DNA of 64,000 nt from Erwinia sp. JUb26 (GCF_003751505.1 NZ_RJVB01000002.1:186001-250000); one strand, 5' to 3'. Shown: positions 38,004 through 46,318, numbered from the stretch's first letter. The notes: generated from the letters alone by a model not told the origin. Translations and numbers: made by a program.

Positions 38004-38927
38004 CTAAAAAAACATCCCCAATTCCCGAGCAATCCTCGGCCCCGCCTCTTCGGGCAGATAGTGCCCTGCCCCCTCAACGACCACACCGGTAACATCGATA
38101 CCCAGCGGCTTCAGGGCTTCCAGCATGGTGGCGCCCACGCTGCGCTCGGCACCAAAGACCCTGACCGGCATCGTCAGTTGGGTTTCAGCGCGATGACGAT
38201 TGGCCGCCAGCCCTTCGGCACCAAAGGCCGCGCGGTAGTAGCAGCCTGCGGCGCGCAGTATCCCCGGTACCGCCATCTGACGGGCGTAAAAGGCGATATC
38301 TTCGGCGGCGATGGCCGACGTATTTTGCGATTTGGCGCGGAAGAACCACGTCAGGAACGCCTCTTCCCTGCCCGAAATCAATATCTCCGGAAGATCGTTC
38401 AGGCGGTTAAAGGCGAAGTGCCAGTTCCGCAGGGCAATCTCCTCGGAGGGAAGATCGCTGCGCGGCACCGACAGGCCCGGGATCAGCGCATCGAGCAGCG
38501 CGATCTTACGGATATCCTGCGGCCAGTCGGCGGCATACGCATAGCCGATCCACGCGCCGACATCGTGACCGGCAACGTCGATCGGCCCCCGTTCGGTCAG
38601 CTTCATCGCGGTCACGAAACCGTGGATATCCGCAGCCGCCGTGGTCAGGTCGTAGCCGTCCAGCGGCGCATCGCTGTCCCCCATTCCACGCGGATCCAGC
38701 GCAATTACCCGCCGCCCTGCCTTCACCAGATCGTCCATCACGTAGCGCCACGTATACCAGCTCTGCGGCCATCCCGGGATCAGCAGTATCGGCTCGCCGT
38801 CGCCGCCTTCGACATAGTGCATTTTGATTTCGCCGACGCGAATATGGCCGTGGCGGAACGTCTGCCAGAAGTTGCTGCGGTTAAAAAACTCCTGGCCAAC
38901 GTGGCGGGGCTTGTCCTGTTCCTGCAT
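38004..38927 (-). CDS. Cif-like alpha/beta-hydrolase (epoxide hydrolase)
   Basis: A 307-residue alpha/beta-hydrolase. The oxyanion strand is LLIPGWPQSWYTW, the nucleophile elbow is AGHDVGAW with Asp122, and the catalytic His is His289 in GAGHYLPEE; Asp as nucleophile marks the epoxide hydrolase/dehalogenase branch. WHFAFNRLNDLPEILISGRE (His170) and CYYRAAF (Tyr230/231) resemble the His/Tyr ring-opening pair of Cif, the secreted epoxide hydrolase of Pseudomonas aeruginosa. I see no clear signal peptide. The start at 38,927 is set by GGAGG 6 nt upstream. The TetR gene upstream probably controls it through the palindrome at 38,940-38,959. Substrate unknown. Confidence 0.85.
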   Translation of the reverse strand: MQEQDKPRHVGQEFFNRSNFWQTFRHGHIRVGEIKMHYVEGGDGEPILLIPGWPQSWYTWRYVMDDLVKAGRRVIALDPRGMGDSDAPLDGYDLTTAAADIHGFVTAMKLTERGPIDVAGHDVGAWIGYAYAADWPQDIRKIALLDALIPGLSVPRSDLPSEEIALRNWHFAFNRLNDLPEILISGREEAFLTWFFRAKSQNTSAIAAEDIAFYARQMAVPGILRAAGCYYRAAFGAEGLAANRHRAETQLTMPVRVFGAERSVGATMLEALKPLGIDVTGVVVEGAGHYLPEEAGPRIARELGMFF

Positions 38928-38939
38928 GTTTTCCTCCAA

Positions 38940-38959
38940 ATGGAAATGATCACTTCCTA
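38940..38959 (-). promoter_or_regulatory. probable TetR operator before the hydrolase
   Basis: TAGGAAGTGATCATTTCCAT on the minus strand is a near-palindrome with GGAA-N8-TTCC arms. It resembles the palindrome before the TetR gene (39,631-39,650) and sits just upstream of the hydrolase ribosome site. Confidence 0.55.
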
Positions 38960-38964
38960 ATTAA

Positions 38965-38998
38965 GCCAAAATAAACCCCGAGGCTTGCATCGGGGCTT
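38965..38998 (-). terminator. terminator of the TetR gene
   Basis: On the minus strand a GCCCCGA...TCGGGG stem is followed by TTTATTTT, 12 bp after the TetR stop. It lies between the TetR and hydrolase genes, so the hydrolase needs its own promoter or read-through. Confidence 0.75.
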
Positions 38999-39009
38999 AA
39001 TGGATCGGA

Positions 39010-39621
39010 CTAGTGCTGAAGCAGCGAAATCGCCTGATCGGCAATCGCCTGCATTCTCTCACGCGAACTGCCGGATTTACCCAGCACCCGCATTCCCTGG
39101 GTCATGGCAATCAGCAGATCGGCGCAGCTGGCGATATCATCCTGTTTTGGCAGCGAGCCGTCGCGCTCCGCCTCCAGCAGCAGCGCCGTAAACTGGGCCC
39201 GACGGCTGGTTTCCTGTCGGGCCAGCCGCGCGGCAATCAGCTCATCGCTGGCCGACAACTCCATGGCCGTTTCCACCACCAGGCAGCCGACCTCGCCGGA
39301 TTTGCCGCTGCTGATAACGGCATAGTGCCCAAGCAGCGCCTCAAGCTTTGCCAGGCCGTTGGGCGCAACGCTCAGTAGCTGCCCCACTGCCGCCGAGCGC
39401 AGTTCTATATAGCGTTCCAGAGCGGCCATCAGCAGCCCGTGCTTGTCGCCCCAGGCTTTATAAATACTGCCCGTGGTCAGCCCCAGCGCCGCGTTCAGGT
39501 CGCTGATTGAGGATCCATGATAGCCATGGACGCTGAAATGTTGGATGGCGCTCTCCAGCGCGAGGTCGGTGTTGAACTCGCGCGGGCGGCCAGAAGCGAT
39601 GGATCGGGATTTTTTTTGCAT
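39010..39621 (-). CDS. TetR/AcrR-family regulator next to the epoxide hydrolase
   Basis: A 203-residue regulator. The TetR HTH spans residues about 17-60: ALESAIQHFSVHGYHGSSIS, DLNAALGLTTGSIYKAWGDK. The C-terminal domain (GEVGCLVVETAMELSA...ITQGMRVLGKSG-type region, here MTQGMRVLGKSG) is typical of the AcrR/AcuR-like subgroup. A palindrome with GGAA/TTCC arms lies just before its start, and a similar one lies before the hydrolase, which suggests it represses both. In Pseudomonas the TetR repressor CifR controls cif in this manner. The inducer is presumably an epoxide or related compound, but this is inference. Confidence 0.88.
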   Translation of the reverse strand: MQKKSRSIASGRPREFNTDLALESAIQHFSVHGYHGSSISDLNAALGLTTGSIYKAWGDKHGLLMAALERYIELRSAAVGQLLSVAPNGLAKLEALLGHYAVISSGKSGEVGCLVVETAMELSASDELIAARLARQETSRRAQFTALLLEAERDGSLPKQDDIASCADLLIAMTQGMRVLGKSGSSRERMQAIADQAISLLQH

Positions 39622-39630
39622 AGCGCATCA

Positions 39631-39650
39631 TAGGAAACAATCGTTCCCTA
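39631..39650 (-). promoter_or_regulatory. probable TetR auto-operator
   Basis: TAGGAAACAATCGTTCCCTA is a 20-bp imperfect palindrome (16 of 20 positions symmetric), 10 bp upstream of the TetR ATG. It shares TAGGAA-N3-ATC and TTCC with the element before the hydrolase. Confidence 0.55.
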
Positions 39651-39708
39651 ATCAATATCACATTGCAGAAAAGACCACGCCCATCGACCCAACCTGGTTC
39701 AATCCGGC

Positions 39709-40758
39709 CTACTTATTGATATCAATCAGCACTTTAATAAAGCTGAACTGGCGCTGATACAGCTGAGGAAAAATATCCGGCGCCTGTTCTAATGTTATCC
39801 GGTGGGTAATCAGCAGAGCAGGATCCAGCCCTCCTTTACGCATGTAGTCTAAGGAGGTTTGCCATTCCCGGCCAGGGAACGGAGCGGAAAGCGAGTTCCA
39901 GGAACCGCGCACGGTCAGCTCATTGCGGATAATTTTCTCAAAGCTGGTGCGGTCGAACGCTACGTCGCCGTAGGGGATCCCCAGCAGCAGCACCGTGCCG
40001 CCTTTGCCCGCCAGATTCATGCAGCTGGCGATCCCGGCGGCATTGCCGGAAGACTCAATCACCAGATCGACGCCCTTGCCTGCCGTCGCCGCAGAAAACT
40101 CGCGTTCAAACTCGGCGTCCGTCACGTTGAAGGTTTTATCGGCCCCCGCCCGGCTGGCCACCTCCAGCTTGTCCTGCGCGGTATCACAGGCATAGACTTT
40201 CCCGGCCCCGTAAATCCGCGCCCACTGCACGGCCAGCTGGCCGATGGTTCCGCACCCGACCACTGCCACCGTCATTCCCGGTTTAACGGTTACCCGATCC
40301 AGCCCGTGGACCACCACCGCAGAGGGTTCAACAAAGCTGGCGGCATCAAAATCCAGCTCATCGGGGATGGGCACAACGTTAGCGGCCGGTACGCTGATGT
40401 ACTCGGCGAACGCGCCTTTACGATGGCCGCCAAGCACCTGCAGATCGGCGCATTTTGAATACTGTGCCCGCTGACAGTACTCACAGTGAAAACACGGGAA
40501 GCAGGGGCATGCCACTACGCGATCGCCGATATTAAGTGATGAAACCGCATGGCCTTTTTTAGCCACCACGCCGGCAAACTCATGTCCCCAGGTCAGCCCA
40601 GGATTATAGGAGCCGATTTTGCCGAAGCGGGAAATATCAGAGCCGCAGACTCCCGCCGTTTTCACCTGAATAATCACATCGTCATCATGTTCAATTTCCG
40701 GCGGTGGGACATCTTCATATCTCACATCCTGCCGGCCATAAAGATTCAGTGCTTTCAT
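39709..40758 (-). CDS. zinc-dependent polyol(-phosphate) dehydrogenase, GatD-like
   Basis: A 349-residue medium-chain dehydrogenase. The catalytic zinc site is GVCGSDISRFG and WGHEFAGVV, the structural zinc cysteines are in CFPCFHCEYCQRAQYSKC, and the NAD-binding loop is VAVVGCGTIGQLAVQWA. IIRNELTVRGSWNSLSAPFPGREW is typical of galactitol-1-phosphate dehydrogenase (GatD) relatives. It is the last gene of the PTS locus, but an intrinsic terminator ends 12 bp before its ATG, so its expression depends on read-through or a nearby promoter. AAAGG lies 7 nt before the ATG. The substrate is unknown. Confidence 0.88.
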   Translation of the reverse strand: MKALNLYGRQDVRYEDVPPPEIEHDDDVIIQVKTAGVCGSDISRFGKIGSYNPGLTWGHEFAGVVAKKGHAVSSLNIGDRVVACPCFPCFHCEYCQRAQYSKCADLQVLGGHRKGAFAEYISVPAANVVPIPDELDFDAASFVEPSAVVVHGLDRVTVKPGMTVAVVGCGTIGQLAVQWARIYGAGKVYACDTAQDKLEVASRAGADKTFNVTDAEFEREFSAATAGKGVDLVIESSGNAAGIASCMNLAGKGGTVLLLGIPYGDVAFDRTSFEKIIRNELTVRGSWNSLSAPFPGREWQTSLDYMRKGGLDPALLITHRITLEQAPDIFPQLYQRQFSFIKVLIDINK

Positions 40759-40770
40759 CGTTCAGCCTTT

Positions 40771-40800
40771 AAAAAAAACGCCGCCCTGGCGGACGGCGTT
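40771..40800 (-). terminator. terminator between surE-like gene and the last dehydrogenase
   Basis: On the minus strand a stem within AACGCCGTCC...GGCGGCGTT is followed by eight T residues. It lies 6 bp after the SurE-like stop and 12 bp before the next ATG. Confidence 0.85.
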
Positions 40801-40806
40801 CAGTGA

Positions 40807-41589
40807 TTAAGATAGCGAGTCAAGCTGAGAGGATAACGTTGACCAGGCCTCAAGCGAGGTGCGTTCCCAGGTCAGCGGTGTGACCGAAATGTATCCCTCC
40901 GCCACCGCAGCCACCTCACTGTGCTGCGGCAGATCGGTGATTCCATGCTCCACGCGCAGCCAGAAATAGTCTTCGCCATGCGGGTCGGCGGTGGGCGTAA
41001 TGGTCATCCCTTTCACCTTGCCGATCCCCTGCCGCGTGACCTTAATCCCCTTCACCTCACCGACCGGCAGATTGGGAAAATTGACGTTGAGGCAGCATTC
41101 AGGCGGCAGCCCGGCAGCGAAGATTTTTTGCAGCAGCGGCACGCCATGCACTTCGGCGGTATGCCATTCAGGCTGATCCTCCTGGCGCTTATCCTGGCTC
41201 AGCGCGACGGAAGGGATGCCCAGCAGTGTGCCGGTCATCGCCGCCCCTACCGTACCGGAAAGAACGGTTTCAAAGCCGATGTTTGACCCGCTGTTGATGC
41301 CTGACAGCAGGACATCCGGAAGGGAATCCTTCATCAAATGTCGCACTGCAACCGCCACGCAGTCGGCAGGCGTTCCGTGTACGGCATATTTTCTGCTGCC
41401 GCGATTTTCCACTCTCACCGGCTCACGCAGGCTTATTGAGTTCGAAACGCCGCTTTTGTCCGTCGCGGGGGCCACGATCCAGACTTCCTCGGCAAAATGC
41501 GCGGCTATTCTTTCCAGAATCTGAATACCCGGCGCATCAATCCCGTCATCGTTGGCGAGTAAAATCCGGCGAAATAGTTTATTTGACAT
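40807..41589 (-). CDS. SurE-family 5'/3'-nucleotidase paralogue in the PTS locus
   Basis: A 260-residue SurE-family phosphatase. Metal-binding and catalytic motifs are kept: RILLANDDGIDAPGI (Asp-Asp), SGVSNSISL (Ser), YAVHGTPADCVAVA and LLSGINSGSNIG (Asn). Normal SurE acts on nucleoside monophosphates, and its gene lies in surE-pcm-nlpD-rpoS. This copy lies instead in a sugar operon between the HPr-like gene and a dehydrogenase. It may dephosphorylate a sugar phosphate, either as a pathway step or to relieve sugar-phosphate stress; this is inference. The C-terminal part (VTPLTWERTSLEAW) is of usual SurE type. Confidence 0.88.
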   Translation of the reverse strand: MSNKLFRRILLANDDGIDAPGIQILERIAAHFAEEVWIVAPATDKSGVSNSISLREPVRVENRGSRKYAVHGTPADCVAVAVRHLMKDSLPDVLLSGINSGSNIGFETVLSGTVGAAMTGTLLGIPSVALSQDKRQEDQPEWHTAEVHGVPLLQKIFAAGLPPECCLNVNFPNLPVGEVKGIKVTRQGIGKVKGMTITPTADPHGEDYFWLRVEHGITDLPQHSEVAAVAEGYISVTPLTWERTSLEAWSTLSSQLDSLS

Positions 41590-41664
41590 AAAGATCCTCC
41601 AATTTCCAGACGTAAAATCCCCTGAAGCCAGGCCTCATATTAGAACGTTAGTCAGGATTGTGCT

Positions 41665-41934
41665 TTATTCTTTTTCGCCAAACCCGCTGGCAAATAATCC
41701 TTTAATCTCGCTCATCGCGTCCTGTTCATCAGCACCGTCACAGATAATCTCAATATTAGAATTACCCTTTACACCGGCACCCAGCACGCTCATTAATCCT
41801 TTAAGCACCACTTCTTTGCCGTTATTCACCAGTATAACGGAGGCATCGTATTTCTTGACGGTTTTAATCAGCGTGGCGGCCGGGCGCGCGTGGAGGCCCG
41901 TGCTGTTTACAACACGAATATTTTCTCTGATCAT
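41665..41934 (-). CDS. HPr-like phosphocarrier protein
   Basis: An 89-residue HPr homologue. The active histidine is in NSTGLHARPAATLIK (His16). The segment usually carrying regulatory Ser46 reads KGLMSVLGAGVKG, with Gly where Gram-positive HPr has Ser. The fold length and the closing DGADEQDAMSEIKGLF are standard. It is a second HPr beside the general one, which lies elsewhere (ptsHI-crr). It probably donates phosphate to the EIIA of this locus. It lies 41 bp after the aldolase. Confidence 0.92.
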   Translation of the reverse strand: MIRENIRVVNSTGLHARPAATLIKTVKKYDASVILVNNGKEVVLKGLMSVLGAGVKGNSNIEIICDGADEQDAMSEIKGLFASGFGEKE

Positions 41935-41975
41935 GATTCAAATTCCGATCTTGCAGGTAAAGGTTATTTTAACTC

Positions 41976-42815
41976 TCAGAAAGCACGATTCATCATCTGA
42001 ATTTTGCTATAAACGTCGGCTTCAACGGCGGCTTTCGCACTGTTCATCACGCGGGCCAGGTTGGCTTCATTATTATTCTCAGTCCACGCCTTACCTACGG
42101 AAGTAATAAATGCCTTACGTAAATCACTGGCAATATTCACTTTCACCACGTTGTGATTAACGAAGCTGCGAATAATATCTTCATCAATGCCGGAACCACC
42201 GTGGATAACCAAAGGTACCGGGCAAATCTCGGCGATTTCCTTTAGCAGCGGCATATCGATACGGGGAATGTCTTCCAGGCCGTGAACGTTGCCGACGGAA
42301 ACGGCCAGCATGCTGCAGCCGGTTTCCTGCACGAAGCGCAGAACCTGTTTAGGATCGGTTTTGCAGTCGGCTTCGCTGACGTGATCGTCCTCTTTGCCCA
42401 GAATCGCGCCCAGCTCGGCTTCAACCGGCACGCCGAATGATTTACAGAAATCAACGGCCGCTTTAGTAAAGGCAATATTCTCCTCAAAAGGGAGTTCGGC
42501 ACCGTCAATCATCACCGAGGTGAAGCCCGCACGAACCGCCTGCTTCACGTCGTCGAGTTCTTTACCGTGGTCGAGGTGCAAACTGACCGGCACATCCATG
42601 GTCGCTGCTCTTTTTTTCACGATTTCATAGATATAGTCGTAGCCGGAAAGTTTAGCGTTGGTCGGCGCAATCTGAATAAAGTTGGGCAGCCCTGAACGCT
42701 CAATCGCGTCCAGAATTGAGATCGTCGTTTCCAGATTGGTGGTGTTGAACGCGCCGGCCAGAACGCGTTTTTCTTTAATGCTGTTCAGCAGAATATTACC
42801 GTTTACTAATGGCAT
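41976..42815 (-). CDS. class II ketose-bisphosphate aldolase, GatY/KbaY-like
   Basis: A 279-residue zinc aldolase. Motifs: VSLHLDHGKELDDVKQAV (catalytic Asp, zinc His), ELGAILGKEDDH, VSVGNVHGLE and LVIHGGSGIDED. It belongs to the tagatose/fructose-bisphosphate aldolase branch and is shorter than FbaA at 3,228-4,307. In this locus it probably cleaves the ketose phosphate made by the dehydrogenase, giving dihydroxyacetone phosphate and an aldehyde. It lies 5 bp after the GntR gene and is probably coupled to it. No gatZ-like partner subunit is present. Confidence 0.9.
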   Translation of the reverse strand: MPLVNGNILLNSIKEKRVLAGAFNTTNLETTISILDAIERSGLPNFIQIAPTNAKLSGYDYIYEIVKKRAATMDVPVSLHLDHGKELDDVKQAVRAGFTSVMIDGAELPFEENIAFTKAAVDFCKSFGVPVEAELGAILGKEDDHVSEADCKTDPKQVLRFVQETGCSMLAVSVGNVHGLEDIPRIDMPLLKEIAEICPVPLVIHGGSGIDEDIIRSFVNHNVVKVNIASDLRKAFITSVGKAWTENNNEANLARVMNSAKAAVEADVYSKIQMMNRAF

Positions 42816-42820
42816 AACAT

Positions 42821-43564
42821 TTACCTCTCTCTTCGTTGAAGAACCGTACCTAAATAATATTTGTCGGATTTCAGCCAGACATTGCCGAACTCAACCGGCA
42901 TGCCCTGCTGGAAGAACACCAGCTGTTCCAGGTGAAGAACCGGTGCGTCTTCATGCACTTCCAGATAATGCCCGCGCTCGGCGCCGATAATTTTTGCGGC
43001 GTAGCGGCTTTCCGAAAAGCTGATTTTTTTGCCTGACAGCCTTTCGATGGTGGGAAACAGGTTATTGCTGTTGAAATCGACCGCTTCGATCCCCGGGCAG
43101 TAGGCAAGATTGATGCGGTTTTCAATCAGCATCACTTTTTCGCCCTCAACGCTACGCACGCGTTCCAGGTAAAGGATCGGCGCGCCGATCTCAATACCAA
43201 GCTTGGAGGCCACCAGCTTTGAGGCGGTGTCCAGCCGGGAGGTGATCACTTCCGTTTCAAAATGCAGGTGCTGGCTTTCCAGTGATTCCGCAAAGGACAG
43301 CAGCCCCTCGCCGAGTGCATAAGAGATGTTTTCGCTTTTCACAAACGTCCCTTTGCCCTGTACCTGCACCAGCAGCCCTTCATTGACCAGCATGGTGACC
43401 GCTTTTTTCACCGTACCGCGGCTGACTCCCAGCATCTCCATGATCTGATTTTCAGACGGCACGCGGTCGCCGGTGCTCAGGTCTCCCTTATAAATGTTTC
43501 CACGTATCCACTCTGAGACCTGAAGGTAAAGTGGCACTTCAGAGTCTTTCAAAACGGTATTCAT
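42821..43564 (-). CDS. GntR-family regulator with UTRA domain
   Basis: A 247-residue regulator. The N-terminal winged helix is VPLYLQVSEWIRGNIYKGDL, RVPSENQIMEMLGVSRGTVK, then VQGKGTFV. The C-terminal UTRA domain, which binds small sugar or amino-sugar phosphates, covers about residues 90-240 (ILYLERVRSVEGEKVMLIEN). Direct-repeat operators with ACATAG lie before this gene and before the EIIA gene, so it probably controls both halves of the locus. It starts at ATG 43,564 with GAGGG nearby. Confidence 0.92.
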   Translation of the reverse strand: MNTVLKDSEVPLYLQVSEWIRGNIYKGDLSTGDRVPSENQIMEMLGVSRGTVKKAVTMLVNEGLLVQVQGKGTFVKSENISYALGEGLLSFAESLESQHLHFETEVITSRLDTASKLVASKLGIEIGAPILYLERVRSVEGEKVMLIENRINLAYCPGIEAVDFNSNNLFPTIERLSGKKISFSESRYAAKIIGAERGHYLEVHEDAPVLHLEQLVFFQQGMPVEFGNVWLKSDKYYLGTVLQRRER

Positions 43565-43590
43565 GCGATATTCCCTCTGTTGTTAAGATC

Positions 43591-43613
43591 GTCTATGTAC
43601 GACTATGCACAAG
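43591..43613 (-). promoter_or_regulatory. GntR operator upstream of the gntR gene
   Basis: Read on the minus strand, GCATAG-TCGT-ACATAG is a direct repeat with 10-bp spacing. The 23 bases match the site before EIIA (48,638-48,660) at 19 positions. It lies about 27 bp before the gntR ATG. Confidence 0.65.
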
Positions 43614-43745
43614 TATCGCCCGAACATAACCTGATTTCCCGCTATTCACAAACGATCTGCTTCACAAAATCCGCGCGGTTTCGCCGCTAAGGCCGCCTGA
43701 CGGATCGGGGAATATCGTCAGCATTAAGACCCGGTATTCCGTCCG

Positions 43746-44780
43746 TTACTCATCCATCTTCATGATGACCTTCAGCACGTCGTTAGTGGGATTCGACGCA
43801 AATTCAATGGCTTCACCAAGCCGGGAGAGCGGATAGCAGTGGGTGATCATCTCATCGACGTTGATGCGATTTTTACGGATGATTTCGACCGCTTCCGGCA
43901 TTTCATACGAGGAGAGTGAATAGGTGCCGATCACCGAGATTTCATCGCGGAAGAAGCGGCCGGCATCAATGCTCACCATGTTGTGATGATCGAACGGTGA
44001 GAAGACAACCACTCGCCCGCCGCGCCGCAGTAAATTAATCGCCTGCGGCAGCAGCGCGGAAACGCCCGCCGCAATCACCACCACGTCAACGCCCAAACCA
44101 TCGGTAATCTCACTGATGCGCGCTTCCAGATTCTCCTGCGCCGGGTTAATGGCGTGATCGATGCCCAGCCGCAGGGCTAAATCCAGCTTAAACGGTGATA
44201 AATCGGAAACGATCACGGTAGAAGCCCCCATCATCGCGGAGAGCTGTGCGCTGAGCAGGCCGATGGTGCCGGAGCCCATCACCAGCACGCTGCAGCCCGG
44301 CGTGATCGCCGCCTGCTTCAGGCCGTGCAGGCAGCAGCCGATCGGTTCAACCATCGCCGCTTTCTCCCACGACACGCCGTCGGGGATTTTGTGCGTCAGA
44401 TGTTTAACGTGCAGCTCCGGCAGGCGGATAAATTCGGCAAAGCCGCCCGGCTCGATGTGGGTCGGTTTGAACTGTTCACACAGGGTAAAGTGGCCGCGAT
44501 CGCAGTAGTGGCAGCTGTAGCAGGGAACGTGAATGGCCGTCACCACGCGGTCCCCCGGCTGGAAACGGGTAACCCGCTTGCCGACTTTCACCACCTCAGC
44601 CGCAACTTCATGTCCCAGCACGACCGGGCCGGTCACCGTCTGATGCTGGGCTTTATGAATATCGGTGCCGCACAAACCGCAGCTTTTCATTTTTAGCAGA
44701 ATGTCGCCGTCTTCAATGTCTGGCACCGGCAGGTCTTCAAAGCGGATGTCGTTTTTACCGTAATAAACGCTGGCCTTCAT
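43746..44780 (-). CDS. zinc-dependent alcohol/polyol dehydrogenase
   Basis: A 344-residue medium-chain dehydrogenase. Catalytic zinc: GLCGTDIHKAQ and LGHEVAAEVV. Structural zinc: CYSCHYCDRGHFTLC. NAD loop: VLVMGSGTIGLLSAQL. It is distinct from the dehydrogenase at 39,709. The start lies 3 bp after the kinase stop, so the two are co-translated. Its likely role is oxidation of the incoming polyol (phosphate) at one carbon. The exact substrate is not readable. Confidence 0.9.
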   Translation of the reverse strand: MKASVYYGKNDIRFEDLPVPDIEDGDILLKMKSCGLCGTDIHKAQHQTVTGPVVLGHEVAAEVVKVGKRVTRFQPGDRVVTAIHVPCYSCHYCDRGHFTLCEQFKPTHIEPGGFAEFIRLPELHVKHLTHKIPDGVSWEKAAMVEPIGCCLHGLKQAAITPGCSVLVMGSGTIGLLSAQLSAMMGASTVIVSDLSPFKLDLALRLGIDHAINPAQENLEARISEITDGLGVDVVVIAAGVSALLPQAINLLRRGGRVVVFSPFDHHNMVSIDAGRFFRDEISVIGTYSLSSYEMPEAVEIIRKNRINVDEMITHCYPLSRLGEAIEFASNPTNDVLKVIMKMDE

Positions 44781-44783
44781 GAT

Positions 44784-46280
44784 TTACGTCCTGTTTAGCT
44801 GATTTTCAATCTGGATTTTGCTGGCGTACAGGTGCTTGTATATCTGCTGATATACCCTGTCGAAGCCCCTGCCGGAGGTTTCATGTGGCTGATAGCGCAC
44901 CAGAAGATCCTCCGACAGCGTAATGTCTCCGGTCTGGAACCCGGCCCCTCTCGCCCCCAGCAGCGCCGCGCCCCGGCTCACCGCCTCGGGGAGTTTGCAG
45001 GCAACGATCTCACGATTCAGTATCGTAGACTTCAGCTGCAGCCAATAGGGATTCTGGCAGGCTGCCCCGATCACCACGATCGATTTCCAGTGGCTGCCGG
45101 TCAGCGTTTCGTAGGTTTCCAGCAGTTGCCGAAGCTCATAGCACAGACCGTGAAACACCGCTTTCAGGAAGGCTTCCGAATCCGTCTGATCCTCCACGCC
45201 GTACACCAGCCCTTTAGCGTGGATGCTTCTTTTCGGCGGCCCGCTGCCGCGCAGATGGGGGATCAGGAAGCTGTCCGTTGGCGATTCCGCCGCGCCTTTA
45301 TTCATCAGCCAGCTGGTCATGCAGTTGAAATCCGCAGGTTTGAGGTTGAACAGGCGGTTGAACCATTCAATTGCGAAGCCCGCCGACGGCAGCGAGGCGT
45401 AAAGCGTGTAAGCATCCCGCAGTACGTGATGGCCGTTGGACACGCGCGACTGATAATAGGCTTCGGTTGCCGACGGCTGCTTGCGCACCACCAGCAGCCC
45501 TTCGGTGGTACCGGTAGAGTTAAGGATCTGATCTTCGTCAGAAATCCCGACGGCGACGGATCCCACCATATGGTCGTGCCCGGCAATTGAAATCTTCGCG
45601 CTGCGGGCAATACCGGTCAGTTCACTCAGTTCGGCGAGCAGCTCACCGGTCGGCTCTCCCGCCATCACCAGCGGGCTGAAGAGCGACAGCGGAATATCCA
45701 GCGCCGAACAGATTTCCTCCGACCAGCCACTGCGGCTGATATCAAAGGCCAGTGTACGAGAGGCAAGCGAGTATTCCGCACGTTTCACACCGCTCAGGCG
45801 GAACGCAATATATTCCGCCATGCACAGCCAGGCTGCAGGCTGCTGCTCACCGGCGTGGTCCATCAGCCAGAGAATTTTATTCAGGCTGTAATTGCTGTGC
45901 GCGGGAATACCGGTTATTTCGTACAGGCGGCTTTCGCTGATACGGCTGACGATCCGGGCCAGCTGCGGCTGGGCGCGGGTATCGTACCAGGTCATCACCG
46001 GGCCAATAACATTGTCTGCGGTATCCAGTAATATGCCTGCCTCACCTACACTGGCGACTGAAATACTGACGATATTTTCAGGATCTTTTACGGCTTTAGC
46101 GATATTGCCTAATCCCTCAACAATACCCTGCCACAGTTCATTAATATCGAAATCACTGCCGTATTCCGTTATTTTTTTTGGCGTAATGAAACTGTGTTTT
46201 TTTATCAGATCAAGACCTGCTATGCGATATAAACAGACCTTGCAGTTTGTTGTTCCAACGTCTATGCCAATTGCGTACAT
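44784..46280 (-). CDS. FGGY-family carbohydrate kinase
   Basis: A 498-residue sugar kinase. The N-terminal phosphate loop is AIGIDVGTTNCKVCLY, the catalytic Asp is in ISIAGHDHMVGSVAVG near residue 240, and the ATP-binding GAACQNPYWLQLKSTI and AVSRGAALLGARGAG are at the C-terminal domain. This family phosphorylates free sugars such as xylulose, fuculose or ribulose. Its place inside a PTS operon, where the substrate arrives already phosphorylated, is unusual. It could act on a sugar freed by the SurE-like phosphatase or on a second substrate. An 86-bp gap with a hairpin separates it from EIIC. Confidence 0.9.
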   Translation of the reverse strand: MYAIGIDVGTTNCKVCLYRIAGLDLIKKHSFITPKKITEYGSDFDINELWQGIVEGLGNIAKAVKDPENIVSISVASVGEAGILLDTADNVIGPVMTWYDTRAQPQLARIVSRISESRLYEITGIPAHSNYSLNKILWLMDHAGEQQPAAWLCMAEYIAFRLSGVKRAEYSLASRTLAFDISRSGWSEEICSALDIPLSLFSPLVMAGEPTGELLAELSELTGIARSAKISIAGHDHMVGSVAVGISDEDQILNSTGTTEGLLVVRKQPSATEAYYQSRVSNGHHVLRDAYTLYASLPSAGFAIEWFNRLFNLKPADFNCMTSWLMNKGAAESPTDSFLIPHLRGSGPPKRSIHAKGLVYGVEDQTDSEAFLKAVFHGLCYELRQLLETYETLTGSHWKSIVVIGAACQNPYWLQLKSTILNREIVACKLPEAVSRGAALLGARGAGFQTGDITLSEDLLVRYQPHETSGRGFDRVYQQIYKHLYASKIQIENQLNRT

Positions 46281-46318
46281 ATCTCTCCCCTCTGCAAGGG
46301 AATAACTTCAATGTTTAT

